From Cornus controversa (Eukaryota > Streptophyta > Magnoliopsida > Cornales > Cornaceae): a stretch of DNA of 64,000 nt. Location: the NCBI GenBank assembly GCA_026545225.1, contig CM048845.1:88581533-88645532 (forward strand), given 5' to 3'. Positions 46,400-59,194 of the stretch are shown in pieces (the first letter of the stretch is position 1; each line of letters opens with the position of its first letter). The notes under the pieces are model-generated. The model worked only from the letters and a program-made list of their open reading frames with translations, ran no database searches and was not told the DNA's origin. The translations under genes and the position numbers were made by a program.

Positions 46400-47000
46400 T
46401 GGTAGTGATGTTAGGAACCACTTATTGACTAACCCATTGAATGTCATGTGTTAAGTCAAGCTGAGTCATGTGCCCATGGTTTTATCCATGCCCATGCCCA
46501 AATCCATGCCTATCTGAAATATCTGAGACCACTGGGTAGAGGCCTAACCCAATGCCAAGTCCATATCTTGCATTTCTTTTGATGTGGACCAAAGTCTATC
46601 TGCCTTGACCAAGCCTAACCCACGGCTTAGTCTGTTGGGTCATGTTGGTGCCATGCCCACAATGAAGTCTGGGTCATGCTGGTGCCATGCCCACAATGAA
46701 GTCTGTCTAAGCCCATGCCTTCGCGCACACGGGTTTGCGAGCCATAACCAAGCCCATTGCCTATGTCTCAAGCCATCACCTTGTCACCCATGGAGTCTGC
46801 TGCTGCTAACCATGATGTGCTGCCACCTTTAGTGTGGTGCACAGCCATGCTAAGGCCAATCCCAGGCTTCCTGATATTTACCGAAATGTCACTGCCGCAT
46901 GCTTGTGGTGTGCTGACAACCTGGTGTGCACCAAAAGACTATCAAGGGCTTAGCCATAGGCATGTCATGGCCTAAGCCCTCGCATGAGAGGATGTCACTG
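46400..47000. repeat. GC-richer region with CCATGCCCA-type repeats
   Basis: CCATGCC or CCCATGCC occurs many times between 46480 and 46980, and a 34-bp unit is tandemly duplicated at 46637-46670 and 46671-46704 (one difference). The base composition is clearly higher in GC than the neighbours. Its frames are not recognisable proteins. It may be a remnant of an imported or repeat-derived segment. Confidence 0.55.
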
Positions 47001-47065
47001 GTGTAACAGGTAGACATTAGATTAGAACATCCACTCTATTAACAGTTCTACATGTCTTCTCCACC

Positions 47066-47490
47066 TCATCCTGAAATGCTTTTTTCCCCATTGTCTGACA
47101 TTAAAGTATCAATTTTCTTCCCCATTTTGCATAACTTCTCAGCCTCATCATCGCCAGACTCTTGGTGGCTCTTACCATCTCTTTTGTTGCCCCCGTAAAG
47201 TTCCTTGACAAAACCCTCATCCAACAACTTGCCACCAAGTTCATCATCTGACTTCTTCATCTTGTCCAATTCCTCTAGATTGATGATAAAAGTTGCTCCT
47301 CCTGGCATGACTGTTTTAGCTGAGAGTACCTCAAACTTCTCCGCCCCATCATCAACAGGCTCTTGGGGTACTCTTACCCTCTCTTTTGTCGACCACATAA
47401 AGTTGCTTGATAAAACCCTCATTAGACAAGTTGTCGACGCCAAGTTCATCTTCTAACTTCTTCATCTTGTCCAAATCCAGCAGCACCACC
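47066..47490 (-). pseudogene. Unrecognised coding-like segment with a duplicated module
   Basis: On the minus strand a charged protein-like module, LDKMKKLEDELG...EGFIKQLY, is followed by a second copy, LDKMKKSDDELGGKLLDEGFVKELY, and then GKSHQESGDDEAEKLCKMGKKIDTLM. At DNA level about 47340-47484 and about 47141-47282 are direct repeats. One frame is open from 47449 to 47066 (127 codons), but the upstream copy lies in another frame, so there is at least one frameshift or intron. I do not recognise the family. It could be a decayed last exon of a minus-strand gene reaching 52797. Confidence 0.35.
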
Positions 47491-47499
47491 ATATCCCAT

Positions 47500-50400
47500 C
47501 TGCTAGTATAGATCGGGATTTAAACAAATTAAAGAAAAGTATAGTATCAACTCACATATAAGCAACATAATTCATACAAAAAAAATTCCCTTAATTTTAT
47601 TCCTTTATTTACCCAAAGAAATCATAAAAGAAAAAGCAAAGACAAGTGTATATTGCACAGAAGCACTAAATCAGCATCACAAACACCCAACACCGCAAAA
47701 ACTTAACCCAGATAATTGGGATGGCTATACAAATGGAACATTCTTCACTGTCTAAAGACCTAACTAGGTTAAGCCACGTTTCAATTGCCAAACTTGAATA
47801 AACAACATTTGAGTTGCTACTTAGTACTTAGAATGATATAAAACTCCAAGGCAATTATCTTCCATATCGAAGAGGTGAATAGGGAATGATTGATAGTATA
47901 CTATTAAAACATGTCCTATGCAATTTTAGTCCAGACTATTGCTTTTCCACTTATTCTGGTAAAATATGGAACAAGTCCTATGATACTCGTTTTCTCCAAA
48001 AATTAATTAAACGGACCTAATAAAAACTAGTACTAAAAGGGATCCAGTACGCAAAACAAGAGGCTCAAGTAATAAAATTTACGGACATCAGGCGAAAAAT
48101 ATGTAGCTAGAGAAGAGTTGATAATATAATAGAACATCTAGGGATTTATGTGCACACACCAAATACCATTGAGCGCTGTAGAGATATACTCTATGAATTT
48201 TTTACTTCTGGTTTTTATAGTGATACAAGATTTAGCTTTCTATGTATTGCTATTTTAGCAAAAAAAAATCGGCAAGACTATATAAATGTCACATTTCCAA
48301 ATGCAAACACTAACTACTGATTAAATCAAAGCAGTTGCTGAAAGAATAATCAAATGATCAAGTTGTTAATTAGATCATAAAGAATATAAGCATAGGCATG
48401 TAGTATGCAACTGCTTTGATTCAAAAAACATGGATGTGGTAAACATAGGCATATTTTACAAAGGAAACTTTTAATTCAAAGTGACAGTTAATTAAATCAT
48501 AAAGAATATGAACATAGGGCAAGAGATCAAGCTAGTATCACCATTTGAGATATATATGTGGCCAAGATAGAATAATATTAAAATGAAGCAATTGCCAAAT
48601 GACTAATAAAATGCAGACTATCCAAAAAAGGAAAAATTTAAAACTGAAAATGAACCACTTACTACAACTCAAACAACAACAAAAAAGGCAATACCATTGT
48701 ACTTGAGAAAAGAAAGAAAAATTCAAAATTCTACTGGAAAAAGGTGAACAAATATCATAACATACTACAATCCCATTACAACTAAATCAAATCACACCAC
48801 ATTCCCATCACCATCGATCAAACAAATCTAATTGAATTACATAAATAGAACTTCTTTTATTCGAACGAAAACAAAAAACGTGCAATAACCCACATCAAAA
48901 ATCATGAAACATAAAGAACCACCAGATCAGATCAATGTGAAAGCCAAACAGAAAGAAGGGAGAGGCCTATACACTGCAATGACACCAAAACAAAAAGTCC
49001 AGAAAAACTCTGATCATCTATTTTTTTGCAAATTGAAGCTTAAGAACAGTGGTCTAATTTACTTTTAGTTCACTTAAGTTTTCAGTTTGTGTTTGAAAAT
49101 TGAGAGGGTTATTATATAAATTATGCTATTCCGGAGCATGTGCCTATTTTGCTTTTATCATTTAAAAGTCACAGAAATAAGTAAGGAGATGAAAAAATCA
49201 AAATCAGGCCATCCTCTTTTACAAACTAGTATATTATATAAACTTCAATGAGAAAAAGAGCTCACAGGGAGTTAGTGGCACTGAGTTCTGCAATTGCAGA
49301 TACCAACAAAAGTAAAATATTAACCTCAAATCCTGAAAGTCCAGTAATATTCATGCCCTTTGTTAGATGAACAATACATCAAGAAATTAACTAATCCAAC
49401 GATGCTCCAAAAAGTTTACCTCCCTTAAAAGTCATAACATCAATTCTTTTGTACCAAAAAAGGAAAAAAAAATGAAATAGAAATGTATGATAAATACTTG
49501 GCAGATATTGATATTATGTATTTGATTGGAAAAAATTCTCATCATGTTCTGGTTTGCAGCAAGCCAAACAAATCCCGCATAGTATAGCAAACAGGAAAGG
49601 CATTCCACAGATAACAAGCAAACACTAAAATATGAAGACTTAATTGCATTTACGTAATGGACTACAAACATAATATGCATGAATTGAATAAAATATCAAC
49701 TAAATTAAAACTGACAAAAAGAATATGACCTCCCAAAGACTCTTTAGCTTTCTCCACCTTTGTACCAATACACACCTTACAGGCCTGACCCTTATTAACA
49801 AGCAAATTTATTAGAGAAAACAGATAGTGTAATGAACCACATTGACAAATGTGTGTCAAACACAGCCATGGACCAAAAGTTTAGACAATTTTTAAAAATC
49901 AGAACTAATATAAAGAAAATAGAAGAGAAAAAAAAAAGAAATGAAATAAAAGGTAGGTAGAGCTTGACAAAAAGAAATCAGAAAAGGGACATAGACCAAT
50001 ACATAAAATATAAATTTTAATAAAAGGTAGGTAGAACATGACAAAAAGAAATCAGAGTAGGGATATAGCCATATAGGCCAATACAGAAAATATAAATTTT
50101 AAAAACATTGTTTAATAAAAGAGAAAATTGAGGTTGACAAGAAAACAAAAAGTGGACCTTAGAGAGGGTTAATAGCAAAAAATTCCAAACTATACCATAT
50201 TTGCATATCACCCCGTACTAAATTTTTGGCAGATAACCACCCTGAACTATCAAAAGTTTTGCAGAACCAGCACAAGTCCACAACACCAGTTCCATCAAGT
50301 TACCGTTAAGAAATAAACAGTTGAAGCATTGCGACTTTCTGAAAATTCCAAATAACCCTTTTAGATTAATTGCACAAAAACCATGAACTATAAACAATTT

Positions 50401-52730
50401 GCATATTACCCATGGTTCAGGCGTAGTGTGTACATTTCTTATAGTTTAGGGGATCTTTGTGCAAATAAACTTATGGCCAATTTAGTAATTTTCAACAAAT
50501 ATAACGGCCACCTAAAGGAAGTTGTAGTGTTAGCCTTTTCCATACTCTCGCCGGGGGATGGTTTTCCTGTGTGTTTATAATTCAAGAACAAACAGAGATG
50601 AACCAGAATGACATGAAAGACAAGTAGGGAGAAGGCTGAATAGATTTTATGACATTGAAACAAAAAGTCTGAAACTTTAAACCATCCATTTTACAGATTG
50701 AAGCTTGAGAACATTTGTCCAATTACTTTTTATTCAGTTTAGTTTTCAGTTTGTGATTGAAAATTGAGAGGCACATGCAGAAGTGCCAATTTTTGTCATG
50801 CTTTTAATGGATAAATCAATCAAAATTCAAGCAATTTAAATTACTCTTATGTCCATATAATTTGAGCCCAAAGAGATGATCTGAAGTTACAAAAGTGCCT
50901 CGGCTTTTTCCTGAACCTAACTTCTTGAGCATGGATAATAGGATTTGAACTCTTCATGTCTCCCTTTCATAATAAATGAGTAGTTTTCTGCAACCTTGAG
51001 TTATCTTATAATCTCACATATGTAAAATTGCAACAACAAGACAAGCCACAAATCACACCAAACATACCAAATGTGGTCATTCCTTGATAGAACATAAAGA
51101 TGGCTCACTATTTAACCATTTTAATGGTGGTAATATGAGTTAAAATGAGTTGATCTCTCTCTATCATCTTTTTTTTGGGGGGGAACATCTGAAGGAATTT
51201 TCACAAGTTAAAAAATATTTTGCAAACAACATTTCTAACATGAAGTTAAGATTACCGTTATAAACATTTCACAAACAATAGTTCTCACATGAATTTAAGA
51301 TTACAATATCTATGATCTGGTGTTATGGAGTTTAATTAGTTGGATATGCATTGGCATTTAGTATCCTTTGACAGGTTTTCTAACACTAATGGCAACCTTA
51401 CTGTCAATGCAACAAAATGTTAATACGATAAAACTGTGATTCATAAATATGAATCCACTCATCCATCTAATACAAGATAAATTTTTGAGAAAGTGATTGA
51501 AGAAGTAAGGACACATGTCAGGTGACTAGCTAGCTGGTTTCACCCAACAATTGCCTGTCCTTTATTTTATAAAATCATTCACACTTTCATAAATATCCTA
51601 GTTGAATTGGGGCTTAAAACAAATAAAGAGTCAGTAATACTTTGTTGTGTTTCAAATCCATTCAAAATCCTAGGATTCTGTAGATAAAATATGAATCACA
51701 TGGTTGTATGTTGTTCAGTAAAACTGCATGTTTTTAATAAATTCAGTTCATTGTATCCATACATGACTCTAACAAATTCAAACACCTAGCTATTCCTGCA
51801 AATTACATTGCATACATATAAACACCCAAATTTGAACATTCAGATTCAAGCACTTAACTAGATTCCAATAAAAGAATGGAATAAGAGAGAGAGGTCATAC
51901 ATGAATTATAGCCGAAAAAAGGCCAAAAGATAAATAATTGTAGCTAGTTCCACCAATAAGTATTGCTGCAAAAAAATATAATTTATACTCCAAAAAAAAG
52001 AGAAAAATAATGCTAACCCATTTCAATGCTTTTCCATTATTTATGATCTAGCTTGCATATTACAAATAAAAATCAAGACAGATTCAAAAAAATCTTGTAC
52101 AGAGAGCATTTTTATCCATCAAACATATGAAAAAGAAAGAAAGACACTGGGGTTCCAAAGGCTCTGTCATTGTGAGAACCATATTTCATAACATAACTCA
52201 ACTAATGGCACAAAAAAGATCACGAAACTCCTATTGTTTAACTATTCAAGCACACATTCATATCATATCATATCATAACTACATAAATATACATCGAAAC
52301 AACAGATAAAAAAAAGGCTTTCATTCCTGCTGCAACTATAAACTCTAATTCTGCAAAACCATCTGTCATATCCTACCAAGATTCCAACAAAAAATACCAC
52401 AAAGTTGTGCTTAAAGTACCCAAAATCCAAAATGTAAATCAATTTACTCAAACATTGTATATATGACCAGATAAGTCATAACATGTGCTAAAATGATAAA
52501 TCCCTAGAATCCAAATACATGCCTTCTCTGTATAAAGGAAGCAAGCAATGAATCAAAAAAAAAAAGAAATCATCAACCAGTAAATGAATAAAGAGAGAAT
52601 GCATAAGAAAAAAGCAGAATGCGAATCCCAAAAAGCATATATAAACAGAACGTATATAAATACATCTATACAAAAGGTGTGTGTATATACACATTATACA
52701 TATATAGAGTGAGAAAATAGAGCTCACCTT
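47500..52730 (-). other. Long region with scattered exon-like pieces, no assignable gene
   Basis: Mostly AT-rich. Two minus-strand pieces look exon-like. One is 49733-49796, translating GQACKVCIGTKVEKAKESLGG and ending at a GT. The other is 49267-49293, preceded by TTGCAATTGCAG-like acceptor text and followed by GTGAGCTC. Around 50190-50500 there is a repeat of the kind reading AACTATCAAAAGTTTTGCAG. Together with 47066-47490 and 52735-52797 these may be parts of one decayed gene; this is inference. Confidence 0.25.
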
Positions 52731-52734
52731 GCCG

Positions 52735-52797
52735 TCGGTATTGGCGGCACTAGAAGGCACCGATCGATCGATCGAGAAGGTGGTGAGATAGAATTAG
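52735..52797 (-). other. Exon-like segment, possible first exon
   Basis: Minus-strand sequence GCCCTAATTCTATCTC (leader-like) runs into a frame reading PSSAANTDGK and ends at a consensus donor, GGCAAG|GTGAGC. It is locally GC-rich next to AT-rich DNA. The codon where a start would be expected is GTG, so it may be a dead gene start or a non-coding transcript. Confidence 0.3.
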
Positions 52798-52799
52798 GG

Positions 52800-55640
52800 C
52801 TGCATATTTTAAATTTCATGCTGCGAATTTTTTTTTAAAATAAATACAATACGTCGTCGTGGCGGGAAGATTATAGACGAGGTCGTATTGTTTACATGAA
52901 GACAGCAATTACAGATTTTACTACACATTTCTGTGTTCAAGTGCATGTAAATATTACGAGTTCTCTTAATCTAAAATTTCTTCTATTTAAAAATTCCTCG
53001 AATAATGGCTACAACAAAAGAAATTTGAAAGAAAAATAATTTTTGGTGGATACATTTTTTAAAATTTATTTTATAATTAACACATTTCTAGCTTGAATTA
53101 TTTTTAATATGCAAGTTTTATGAAATAAAAAAAAGTAAAATTATCTATAAAATTTGTTACTTAAAATAATTATGATTTTCTTTCAAAAGCAAATTTTTTC
53201 GATTTTCTTTGAACGAACTTTTTAGGACTTTGACTTTCATTAAAAGTTCATTTTTTTTTATTTCACCATCACTAACATTTATTTGAAAATGACTTCTTAA
53301 ATTTAAAAGTCCGTTTTAATTCTCTAATAAGCTCCCCAAACCAACACTAAATGAATCAATATCCAAAACTGAACAGACAAGGGTAATTATTCTTACCTTT
53401 AACGTTTTTTTTTCTATTAGAAATAGTAATATACGGAGTAGTATTTTACACAGAAAATTGTTCAACATAGACACTTTACCCATTTTAAAAAAAAGTATAA
53501 AACAAAAAGGATTTACAAAATAAAAATTCATGCATTGCCTGTTAGGTGTACGCATAACGAACCAGTTGGTCACATTTCCATTCTTAATTATAATCATATA
53601 TATATATTACATTTAACTCTCTTTATCATCAATCTCACGGTTACAATTCACCCACTATATTCTCATCTAAATTCATATACACATTCACATACTCTCACAC
53701 CTCTAAAATAATTCAGCTCAAGACACAAAGAATGCGCTAGTGTGTGTGTATATATATATATATATATTGGGAAGATCAAACAAGTTCATATACGTATGAA
53801 TGTATAAGAAGGGATGTTGGGCCTTGTACTCTTGTACAGAGCCCAAAGGCCAACAAACCCAATAGAAAGCAAATAAAAGATTACAAAAGGAGAGAGGTCC
53901 AAGCAAAACCCAAGCCCAACTCAGTGATCAATGATTTATTATATACGTACAAATGTGTCATGGCTAGAATATTATGATCAAATGTGTCTTGCTTGGAATC
54001 AACGAGGTAATGAACATATTACAATTGACAATAATTAATATTTAATAATCTTAATAGATGATTTTTTTTCCTATATTGAATAACTGAAAATTATATCACT
54101 CAATAATTTTTTCATTTTTTTCAGAAAGGTCTCACTAAGTAGCACATGATATTACGGAGTACTAATTATTAGAATAACAAAAAAAGTGTAAGAGATCATA
54201 GTTGGAAAAATACGAAATGGGAAAAAATCATAATACCTACAAGTATAATACGATTTTTTCAAAAAAAAAAAAGATTAAAATTTCCACAGCAGATAAACGT
54301 CTCAATATTGTTAAAAGGAGAAGGAATTGATGTTTAATTAATCTAAAAGGAGAGCTGCAATCAACAAGACGAGTTAAGTATTTAATCGCTTAAAGTAATT
54401 ATGTAAAAATTGGTAATTGTTTGTATTTGGTTCGAAGACAAGGAAATGATGTTCGATTTCAACAAATTTGTCTCTTTTAAGTAAAAAATTGGAAGTTTGA
54501 AATTAATATTGATTTTAAATAAAGTTACAAGTTTTGATGAGTCTTTATAATTGCATTTTGTTCACTAAACTAAATGAGCATAATTAGAAGTTCAATAATT
54601 GAATTAAACGTTTTCAAGTTCGAAATATTAGTTATTTTTAAGTAAAAACCTGATTTTGTTTTGAGAGTGAAAAGTGTGAAGTTTCATTAAATGACAAATT
54701 GACTTTGTGTGATTTTGTACTAGTATTCAAAAATAAATGGCATGCATGTAGATGTAAGCCATAAAAGCACGGGTTCTTAGGTGGATTCAAATCGAAGATT
54801 TGTAATCATGCAACTCTTTTGTATATTGTACAGTCTGTACCGAAGAGAATCCTCTCACTAGAAACAAGTGTCTGTGACGATGATGGAGGATTCAAGATCC
54901 TCTGTAATGCACTTTTTGTCCAACACAGTCGGTGCATTTAAAAAAATATATACATCACTCACACAATAAAATTAAAATTAAAAACATTAAATAGAAATTG
55001 TTGCACTCTTAATTTAATAGTTTTGTAATATTTGCAAGTCCATGTAACATGTTGCACGAATATTGTATTATTAAATAAATGTATCACATGAATGTTTCGT
55101 TATTATTAAATATGTGTTACATAGTTGATGAAATGTAAAGCAAAAAGTATATCAGATTGTGCTAATTTTTGTTTCATCACAGACTTACTTTCTGATTTAT
55201 ATCGTCAAGCATTCGATTAATCGTTGGAGTGTACTCGTCGGCACCCTGCTCGTCTGGTACTAACTCCTATGTTTTGCAGGCAGCCCGCACCAAATCGGAT
55301 TATGCAAATTTTTACTTCATCAATAATATAAAGGTATTATAAAATAAGGGACGATGCATTAATAAATTAAGAAACCTTATTTTCATATTCTTTAAAAGAG
55401 AAAGACAAATGAAGTGCAATAATAGAAAAGGAGAGTGCGAATATTGACTTTGTTAAAAAGGCTTCATAATATTCTTAAGAGTTAATATTGCAGGCTTAAC
55501 ATATATATTTTTTCTGTTTTATAATTAAACAATAAAGAGTAATTGTGACTCTTTGAATTTTCGTGTGATAATAGATTTCTATTATAAATGAAAGTAATAG
55601 TGAAGAGAACAACTAATATGGACATAACGAAAAAGTAAAA
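52800..55640. other. AT-rich intergenic DNA
   Basis: Holds the dispersed-repeat relative at 53610-53760 and a TA run at 53750-53766. No gene recognised. Confidence 0.5.
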
Positions 55641-55689
55641 AATAAAGGCACAATTTTTGTGAGAAAGTGATTGTTTTTGTTGTTGTATG

Positions 55690-55860
55690 GGGAAACATTT
55701 TGGAAAAAATCAACTAGTTGCGAGAATCCAGCTTTCTCCAAAAAAAAAAAATTCCCTTTTCACTAAACTAAACTCTTCAAAAATTTAAATTTTTTTCCGT
55801 GTCTTTTTCCTTCCTATTACTTTCCGCTAACCAAATACAACCTAAGGGTCCATTTGCTTA
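55690..55860. repeat. Sibling copy of the repeat that hosts the solo LTR and TRIM
   Basis: The sequence from GCGAGAATCC through ACTAAACTAAACTCTTC to CCGCTAACCAAATACAACC matches, after removing two insertions, 56530-56569 + 57826-57889 + 58453-58470. It shows what that site looked like before insertion. Confidence 0.65.
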
Positions 55861-56569
55861 GACAGAATTATAAGAAAGTGAAAGTGCAAGAAAAGTGAAG
55901 GAAAAGAAAATTTAATTTCCTGCATACATTGGTTAGCGTGAAATTTTTTCATAAAAGTTATAAGAAAATCTTATTTTGTTAGTTTGAATATGAGGAAAGT
56001 GAAAATAAAAGAATTCTACTTATCAAAATTCCCCTTATGATTTCAAATACTAGAAAAATAAAGGAATTTGTGTTTGATTACAATCATTTCCATATCTTAT
56101 TGTTTATATTCATTTTAAAATAAATTTTTTTTGAAAAAAAGCTTCATAATATATATATATATATATATTATACATGACAAGACGAAGGAATTTTATTGAG
56201 AAAAAATATCAAAATATACATTAGTGCATTAATACTTCTTTCTATATTGGACTTCTAATTTATCAAAAAATTGGTCTTTATAAACTTTCTCTAATCTAAC
56301 ATTAATAACCACATTGGAGAAACAATTTATGCTCCCTGTTTAGACTGGATAAACTGATACTTAGGAAAAAAAATTGTTGCGTATTTAGCATAAGCTGACT
56401 AACAGATGAAGAAACAATTAAATTAATAGGAGTATAATAAGAAAATAAAATATAAAAGAATAACATTCAGGAGAAACTAAAAATTTTCTATGCCTTATAA
56501 GAGAAACGTTTTGAAGAAAAATAGACGGTTACGAGAATCCTAATTTTCTAAAAAAAATTTATTTCACGC

Positions 56570-57820
56570 TGTTAACCCAAGATTTTTAACCTGAGGGTAA
56601 TCCAGTAATTTTGATGATAACAAATCATTAATGATGTTTAACACTAACATCTAAATTGAGTGATTTCTTAGGATAATTGTCATAAACAAATGAAGCATTC
56701 ACATGGTGGAATGATCATAAAATGAGACAATGACATGAGAAAAACATTCAGTGAAGAAGAATGATGTAACTCAAAGCTTCAAGACATTTCAAGCATGAAG
56801 AAATGGAGTAGTTATAGCTTGGTGAGAGATATGACTTAATTTGTCAAAGTTACTTTTGAATAACTTGTTTGAAGCTCACTTGCATTACATGACCATGATG
56901 CATTCTCATATATATCATCTCTGGTTATTTGATCATTAAGAAATTGTCTTAAAGCCTTAGGAATATTTTTTCAAAGATCAAAAATCTTTCCTTCACTTTG
57001 TTGAAAATCTTTTTAAGACTTGTTAAATTTCAGCTTACTGAAAGTCAACTTTCAACTTACTGAAAATGCAGTTTCAGCATGCTGAAAGTACACTTTCAGG
57101 CGACTGAAAGTGACAGAACACTTTGATGTTTGTAGAGCACCTTTTTCAGCTGACTGAAACTTTATTTTCAACCTACTGAAAGTAGCTGAATTTGAATACA
57201 ACGGCTAGTTCAGTGCATTTCATGCTCACAACTACCTTCCAACAGCTATATTTTGCAAAGGCTCTATATATATTGATATGCTCTGCATTTATGTAAATAC
57301 ACCAATTTTCTTAAGCATTTATTGAGAAACATTTATAGCAATCTACCGTCATTCAATACACTTGAGTTTCAAACTTGTGATTCAACTTTAACTATAGTAT
57401 TGAGAGCTTGAAGTTGTGTTTTCTTCTTTGAGAGACATTATTTGTAATACAAACTTTGTTCTACATCAGTTGTAAAGGGTTGCTGAACCCTATAAGACTA
57501 AGTGAAGAAGTTCACTTAGCAAGAGGGAGCTTGTGCTCTCCACTGTAAAGGTTTGCTCTCCACCAACAAGGAAGAGCCATAGTGGATTGGGAAAAATCTC
57601 AAGAGGGATCTTGAGTCGTGGAGTAGGAGTTTCCGAACCATGTTACATCCTTGTGTTGATTGTGTTTGAATCTCTCTATCCTTAATCTTTTATATTGTGT
57701 TTGTTTAAATCCTTCATTATCTCATTATTCATTACATATCTTTCCTTAATTCTGGGATTTGATTCTATTGTTTGCAAAAGACCCTATTCACCCCCCTCTA
57801 GGGTCATTTCTTGAGTAACA
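56570..57820 (+). mobile_element. Solo LTR, Sirevirus-like copia, 1251 bp
   Basis: Starts TGTTAACCCAAGATTTTT with GTAATTTTGATGATAACAAA shortly after, and ends TTCACCCCCCTCTAGGG ... GAGTAACA; both are typical of Sirevirus (SIRE1-like) LTRs. It is flanked by a perfect 5-bp duplication, CACGC (56565-56569 and 57821-57825). TATATATA at 57265-57272 is the likely promoter. A cluster of six palindromic motifs lies upstream of it. No internal region is present, so it arose by recombination between two LTRs. Confidence 0.88.
57028..57182 (+). promoter_or_regulatory. Six palindromic TTTCAG-N5-CTGAAAG-type motifs in the solo LTR
   Basis: 17-bp motifs close to TTTCAGCNNACTGAAAG start at 57028, 57050, 57072, 57094, 57144 and 57166. 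Spacing is exactly 22 bp within each run, about two turns of the helix. They lie 80-240 bp upstream of the TATA box, as enhancer elements would. Palindromic clusters are known from Sirevirus LTRs; binding factors are not visible from sequence. Confidence 0.7.
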
Positions 57821-57889
57821 CACGCTATCTAAACTCTTAAAAAATTTAAAAAAAATTCGTTTCCTTTCCTTTCTTGCTAGTTCCCGCTA

Positions 57890-58447
57890 TATAGTAACCC
57901 TTGTGGATGGGTGTGAGTGGGCGGGTGCGAAGACAGACACTGGGCTGAGTTACCACACTGACAGGGTACATGGTGCTCAATACCACATCGCCTGGGTGTG
58001 GAGAAGGGGATGTGCTTATATGAAGTGTGTTTTCTTCAAATGGTATGAGGCTTTTTGGGGTTAAACCCAAGAGCAAAATCGTACGAGCTCAGGCTCAAAG
58101 CGGACAATATCATACCATGTGTTAGAGCGGGGTATTACAGTTGGTATCAGAGCCTGAAACCAGCCGGAAGTGTGCCGACGAGGACGTCGGGCCTCGTAGG
58201 GGGGTGGATTGTAGTAACCCTTGAGGACAGGTGTGAGTGGGCGGGTGCGAAGACAGACACTGGGTTGAGCTACCACACTGATAAGATTGTAGTAACCTTT
58301 GTGGACGGGTGTGAGTGGGCGGGTGCGAAGATAGACACTGGACTGAGCTACCACACTGACAAGGTACAAGGTGCTCAAGAGCAAAATCGTGCGGGTTCAG
58401 ACCCAAATCGGACAATATCATACCATGTGTTGGAGCGGGGTATTACA
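57890..58447 (+). mobile_element. TRIM retroelement (miniature, non-coding), 558 bp
   Basis: LTR 57890-58139 (250 bp; first bases TATAGTAACCC for expected TGTAGTAACCC, ending GGTATTACA) is followed by an initiator-methionine primer-binding site. The interior is only 70 bp and ends in a G-rich polypurine tract (GTAGGGGGGTGGAT). Then come a 78-bp partial LTR (58210-58287) and a further LTR (58288-58447, 160 bp) that lacks about 90 bp after GGTGCTCA. The target duplication CGCTA is perfect (57885-57889 and 58448-58452). It has no coding capacity and would depend on another element's proteins. Confidence 0.9.
58142..58153 (+). promoter_or_regulatory. Primer-binding site of the TRIM
   Basis: TGGTATCAGAGC, complementary to the 3' end of initiator methionine tRNA, two bases after the first LTR. 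Confidence 0.9.
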
Positions 58448-58469
58448 CGCTAACCAAACTCACCCTAAA

Positions 58470-59190
58470 GGTGTCGCAGTGATATCAAACACGTGTAAGA
58501 AAAGACTGGACATACATTGTTCAATACAATAAGAGTGTCCTAAAATTTAAATATTTGCTTTTAGTCAGAGACGAAGGAGATATGTTTGAAACACTTTCAG
58601 AACACAAATGAGTAATTTTGTAATTATGTTTTTTTAGAAAAATGTGATTTGAATGTAATTTTTTAAAAAAGTAATTAATATAAAATTTTAGAAAATAAAA
58701 AATATCTAATTCTAAGCTCTTATTTAGTAAGTTCCTTAAAGAGAATGTTAATAAAATGAGAGAGAATTTATTTTCTTCTATATAATAATATTATATTATT
58801 ATTATTTTGACATTTTTCTATCATATTCGTGTTTATTTTTTAAAAAAATTATTAAAATGGATCAAATGATGTTTTTTTTTTTTTTGTGAAACAAAGAATT
58901 AGAATTAAGGAATAGAAAAGATTGAAAAACATTAGTTACGAGAAAAAAAGAAAATAAAGGATAGTGTTAACCTTGTATTGAAAAGGAAAGAAAAGAAAAA
59001 AAATTATCTTAAAAAATTTATCATTATACTTTTTTATCAAAATAAGGATAAAATTAGTAGTAGCGTAGTTTTATTAAAAAATCTTAACCTTTCATTTCAT
59101 TCCACTTTTAAGAGAATAACAAGGCTTCTGCTCATACTTTAGGTTATCTCTCAAAATTCATCATTTTCTTTGTTTTTCTTCCAAAGTTTT
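58470..59190. other. AT-rich intergenic DNA
   Basis: No gene or element recognised. 58840-59010 is A/T-homopolymer-rich. Confidence 0.45.
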
Positions 59191-59194
59191 GCAC

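Noticed and set aside
46584..46975. Cys/His/Pro-rich open frames in the GC-shifted block
   Set aside because: Built from tandem CCATGCC-type words with no recognisable domain; treated as repeat sequence.
58061..58453. Overlapping open frames of about 100-130 codons on both strands
   Set aside because: They fall entirely inside the TRIM element and translate its LTR copies; the repeated peptide segments mirror the LTR duplication.
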